Below, in pieces: positions 51,551-53,409 of a DNA stretch of 53,409 nucleotides (positions within the stretch are counted from its first letter, which is position 1; the number at the start of each line of letters is the position of its first letter). Below the pieces are notes generated by a model. That model worked only from the letters and a program-made list of their open reading frames with translations. It did not search any database and was not told the DNA's origin. The stretch comes from Thermoplasmata archaeon (GTDB taxonomy: Archaea > Thermoplasmatota > Thermoplasmata > Lutacidiplasmatales > UBA184): the NCBI GenBank assembly GCA_030038655.1, contig JASHSP010000042.1:1-53409 (forward strand), read 5' to 3'. The position numbers and the translations under genes were made by a program.

Positions 51551-52357
51551 TCACGCCCCCGCGCCGGAAGCGGCCCCGACCGCGCCGGCCGGCGCCCCCA
51601 CGGGGTGCCCCGCGCCGAGGAGGCGCGAGGAGAGCCGGTCGACGGCCAGCTTCAGCAGCGGCTCGAGGTTCTTCGTGTCGGCCCGGTTGTAGCGGACGAG
51701 GGTCTCCAGCGCGGCCCGGCTCCCGCGCCGGTACTCCTGCCAGAGGCGCACGGCCTCGAGCCCGTCGATCCCCTCGACCCCCGAGCGGTCGCCGAGACCC
51801 AGCGTCGACTCGATCCGCTTGAGCCCGCCCGATAGGCCGATCCGGTAGAGCAGGAACCGCAGGTCGATGTGCACCGGGGGCTCCCCCATCGTCGGGAACA
51901 CGGCGTGGAGGAACGGGACGTCGAACCGGCTCCCGTTGAACGTCACGAGCACGGGGAACCGCCCGAGGTACGCCGGCAGCTCCTCGAGGTCCTCGCCGGC
52001 GAGGAACGTCCGGTTCTCGCCCCGGGCGTAGACGCTCGCGACGGTGACGATCCCCCCGTACGGCGAGAGCCCGGTGGTCTCGATGTCGAGATACATGGTC
52101 TCGGCGGCGAACTCGGGGAACAGCCGCCAGTGCTCGCGGTCCGGCAGGCGTCGCCCGAACCAGGCGACGTCCCGCTCGGCGAACGCCCGCTCGCTCGCGA
52201 CGAGCTCGCGTCGGATCCTGGCGCGCGCGGCGTCGGGGAGCGAGCGCGTCACCGGAGCGTCCGCGAGGTCGGTCCAGTCCCGCACGCCGTGCCGCCACAG
52301 CTCGACCTCCGTCGCGGGCCCGACGCCGGGAAGATGCTGGAACGTCGCGCGGATCAC
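51551..52357 (-). CDS. RNase H-like (DEDD) exonuclease with N-terminal HhH
   Basis: A 268-residue protein: a helix-hairpin-helix start (FQHLPGVGPATEVELWRHGV), then the RNase_H_2/YprB-type fold with TMYLDIETTGLSPYGG (Asp91, Glu93), LVTFNGSRFDVPFL (Asp) and LVRYNRADTKNLEPLL (Asp). All four acidic residues are present. Family members are predicted 3'-5' exonucleases. The C-terminus is Gly/Ala-rich. The GTG at 52357 has a TATA-like AGAATAAGA centred about 29 bases upstream. The GT2 gene follows in an operon. Confidence 0.85.
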   Translation of the reverse strand: MIRATFQHLPGVGPATEVELWRHGVRDWTDLADAPVTRSLPDAARARIRRELVASERAFAERDVAWFGRRLPDREHWRLFPEFAAETMYLDIETTGLSPYGGIVTVASVYARGENRTFLAGEDLEELPAYLGRFPVLVTFNGSRFDVPFLHAVFPTMGEPPVHIDLRFLLYRIGLSGGLKRIESTLGLGDRSGVEGIDGLEAVRLWQEYRRGSRAALETLVRYNRADTKNLEPLLKLAVDRLSSRLLGAGHPVGAPAGAVGAASGAGA

Positions 52358-52402
52358 GGCCCGGCGGAGCGGGGGCTGGCTCTTATTCTATTGGTCCGCG
52401 GC

Positions 52403-52783
52403 TCACGGACGGGGGTCGGCGGACTCGACCGGCAGCGGGCCGATCGGCGCGAGGAGCGCCTTCACCGCGGCCCAGAACTTCGGGAGCTCGGCCTTCGGCA
52501 GGCGCTGGCCGTAGAGTGGGGCCCGGCACTCGGCCTCGAGGAGGAGCGGGTCGTCGGCGTCCCAGACGAGGCGGACGACCCAGGCGCCGTGCTCCTCCTC
52601 GTAGGCGAACACGCGTTTCCGGGGGTCGGTCGCGACCGGGTTCGGGGCGAGCAGCTCGAGCGGCGGGTCCGGCGGCGGGGGCGGTCCGGGCATGAGCAGC
52701 ATCGGCGCGGGGCGCTCGGGGAGCCGTAGGCGGATCCACGCCACGACCGGCCAGTGGGTCCGCGACGCGCCGAGCGACGGCAC
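52403..52783 (-). CDS. Hypothetical protein
   Basis: A protein of about 126 residues with a Pro-rich N-terminal half (PMLLMPGPPPPPDPPLELL) and a compact alpha/beta C-terminal part (RVFAYEEEHGAWVVRLVWDADDPLLLEAECRAPLYGQRLPKAELPKFWAAVKALLAPI). No family is recognised. The GTG at 52783 is preferred because a TATA-like GGCTTAATC lies about 28 bases upstream; the GTG at 52795 in the track is too close to it. It sits between the rRNA terminator and the RNase H-like gene. Confidence 0.55.
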   Translation of the reverse strand: MPSLGASRTHWPVVAWIRLRLPERPAPMLLMPGPPPPPDPPLELLAPNPVATDPRKRVFAYEEEHGAWVVRLVWDADDPLLLEAECRAPLYGQRLPKAELPKFWAAVKALLAPIGPLPVESADPRP

Positions 52784-52862
52784 GCCGACGGCCACGCGCC
52801 CGGGCGATTAAGCCCCGCGGGACCGGGATGCGGCGGGCGCCGGGGCCCCTTGGCCTCTCCGG

Positions 52863-52881
52863 GGTTCTAAAAAAAAGAACC
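52863..52881 (-). terminator. Terminator of the 23S rRNA gene
   Basis: On the minus strand the sequence is GGTTCTTTTTTTTAGAACC. It contains eight T in a row, the archaeal termination signal, flanked by a 5-bp inverted repeat (GGTTC and GAACC). It lies a few tens of bases beyond the rRNA 3' end. Confidence 0.65.
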
Positions 52882-52904
52882 ACACGCGTTCTGCGTAACT
52901 GTCG

Positions 52905-53409
52905 AACGAATCCAGTATGCGTAGCTGCGGACGTTAGTGGCCGCGGGCTGAACAGATCGCCCGAAGGCTTTCTGCGTACACCCCGGCTCTATCGAACTCG
53001 TCTTCTACGAATGTCCTCGAAGGTCTCTCTTTTTCGAGAGGGTTTCGGGCTTAGATGCTTTCAGCCCTTATCCCGTAGCGCGTGGCTGCTCAGCGATGCC
53101 CTGCCGGACAACTGATGGACTAGAGGCGCCGATTCCCCGTTCCTCTCGTACTGTGGGAACCTTCTCGTCAGAGACCCTTGCACTTCCGCCAAAAAGCAAC
53201 ACACCTGTCTCACGACGGTGTAAACCCAGCTCACGATCCCTTTTAATGGGCGAACAACCCCACCCTTGGTAGCTGCTGCACCACCAGGATAGGCAGAACC
53301 GACATCGAAGTAGCAAGCCTCCAGGTCGATAGGGACTCTTGCTGGAGACAACTCAGTTATCCCCGGGGTAACTTTTCTCTTATCACTGGCCCCTACAGGG
53401 GAGGCACAG
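52905..53409 (-). rRNA. 23S ribosomal RNA, 3' part (partial)
   Basis: The reverse complement reads through the conserved peptidyl-transferase part of 23S rRNA: TACCCCGGGGATAACTGAGT, CTTGCTACTTCGATGTCGG and CAGTACGAGAGGAACGGGG, the sarcin-ricin loop, then the domain VI end GCCACTAAC. The 3' end is estimated at about 52905, roughly 25 bases after ACTAA, as in other 23S genes. The 5' part lies beyond the window. No 5S gene follows it. The archaeal character rests on domain VI and the terminator. Confidence 0.95.

Noticed and set aside
1-53409. CRISPR arrays, insertion sequences, integrases or phage genes
   Set aside because: No regularly spaced direct repeats, transposase-like proteins or attachment-site duplications were seen while reading the window and ORF track.

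Overview
The window looks like chromosomal DNA of a high-G+C archaeon, most likely an uncultured, non-acidophilic member of the Thermoplasmatota. The evidence is as follows. (i) The last ~500 bases are the 3' end of an archaeal-type 23S rRNA gene on the minus strand, with no 5S gene behind it and a T8 stretch as terminator. (ii) Many genes have an archaeal TATA-like element centred 23-32 bases before the start codon, so their mRNAs are probably leaderless. (iii) There are exported proteins built from Y-x-V-x-F-x-ETGL-x-x-GT-x-W repeats, and many small zinc-ribbon membrane proteins. The lineage assignment is inference; the archaeal assignment is firm.

Layout. 1-20 kb: loosely packed accessory DNA with an alkyltransferase-like DNA repair protein, DUF167, methyltransferase and VOC genes, an M29-like protein without its metal ligands, two long paralogous adenylate cyclase-TolB-like-TPR proteins (4.1-6.1 kb plus; 13.0-14.9 kb minus), zinc-ribbon and SHOCT membrane proteins, a two-gene nucleotidyltransferase operon that resembles a toxin-antitoxin pair, an aldo/keto reductase, a helical (hemerythrin-like?) protein, a surface protein, a GNAT enzyme and an alpha/beta hydrolase. 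20-30 kb: cupin, SRPBCC, a five-repeat surface protein, a DUF885 metallopeptidase-like protein, a SemiSWEET transporter, AHSA1/YciI/VOC proteins, a membrane-anchored glycoprotein-like surface protein with a broken zinc-ribbon tail, and a GIY-YIG-like protein. 30-43.5 kb: AIM24, PH-like plus zinc ribbon, DUF6054-like, zinc-ribbon/TM, SHOCT, YbjQ and dodecin small proteins, mixed with VOC, methyltransferase, NTF2-like, universal stress, PP-loop ATPase and HExxH metallopeptidase genes and a PEGA-type surface protein. 43.7-53.4 kb: a denser, more G+C-rich block with two GT-C-like membrane proteins, a three-gene proton-translocating transhydrogenase operon (pntAA-pntAB-pntB) followed by a GNAT gene, an orphan DNA methyltransferase, a GT2 glycosyltransferase with an RNase H-like exonuclease, and the 23S rRNA gene.

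How the genes may work together. Three loose groups of zinc-ribbon, SHOCT, PH, AIM24 and related membrane-associated proteins (7.5-9.5, 29.8-33.2 and 39.2-43.5 kb) share parts and architecture and may be one membrane-associated module. The transhydrogenase would couple NADH/NADPH balance to the proton gradient. The cyclase-TolB-TPR pair suggests cAMP signalling. The best candidates for undescribed biology are the nucleotidyltransferase/AT-hook operon, the cyclase pair, the scattered zinc-ribbon module, and a 54-residue Cys-rich protein whose promoter is framed by a perfect inverted repeat. No CRISPR array, IS element, integrase or convincing tRNA gene was seen.
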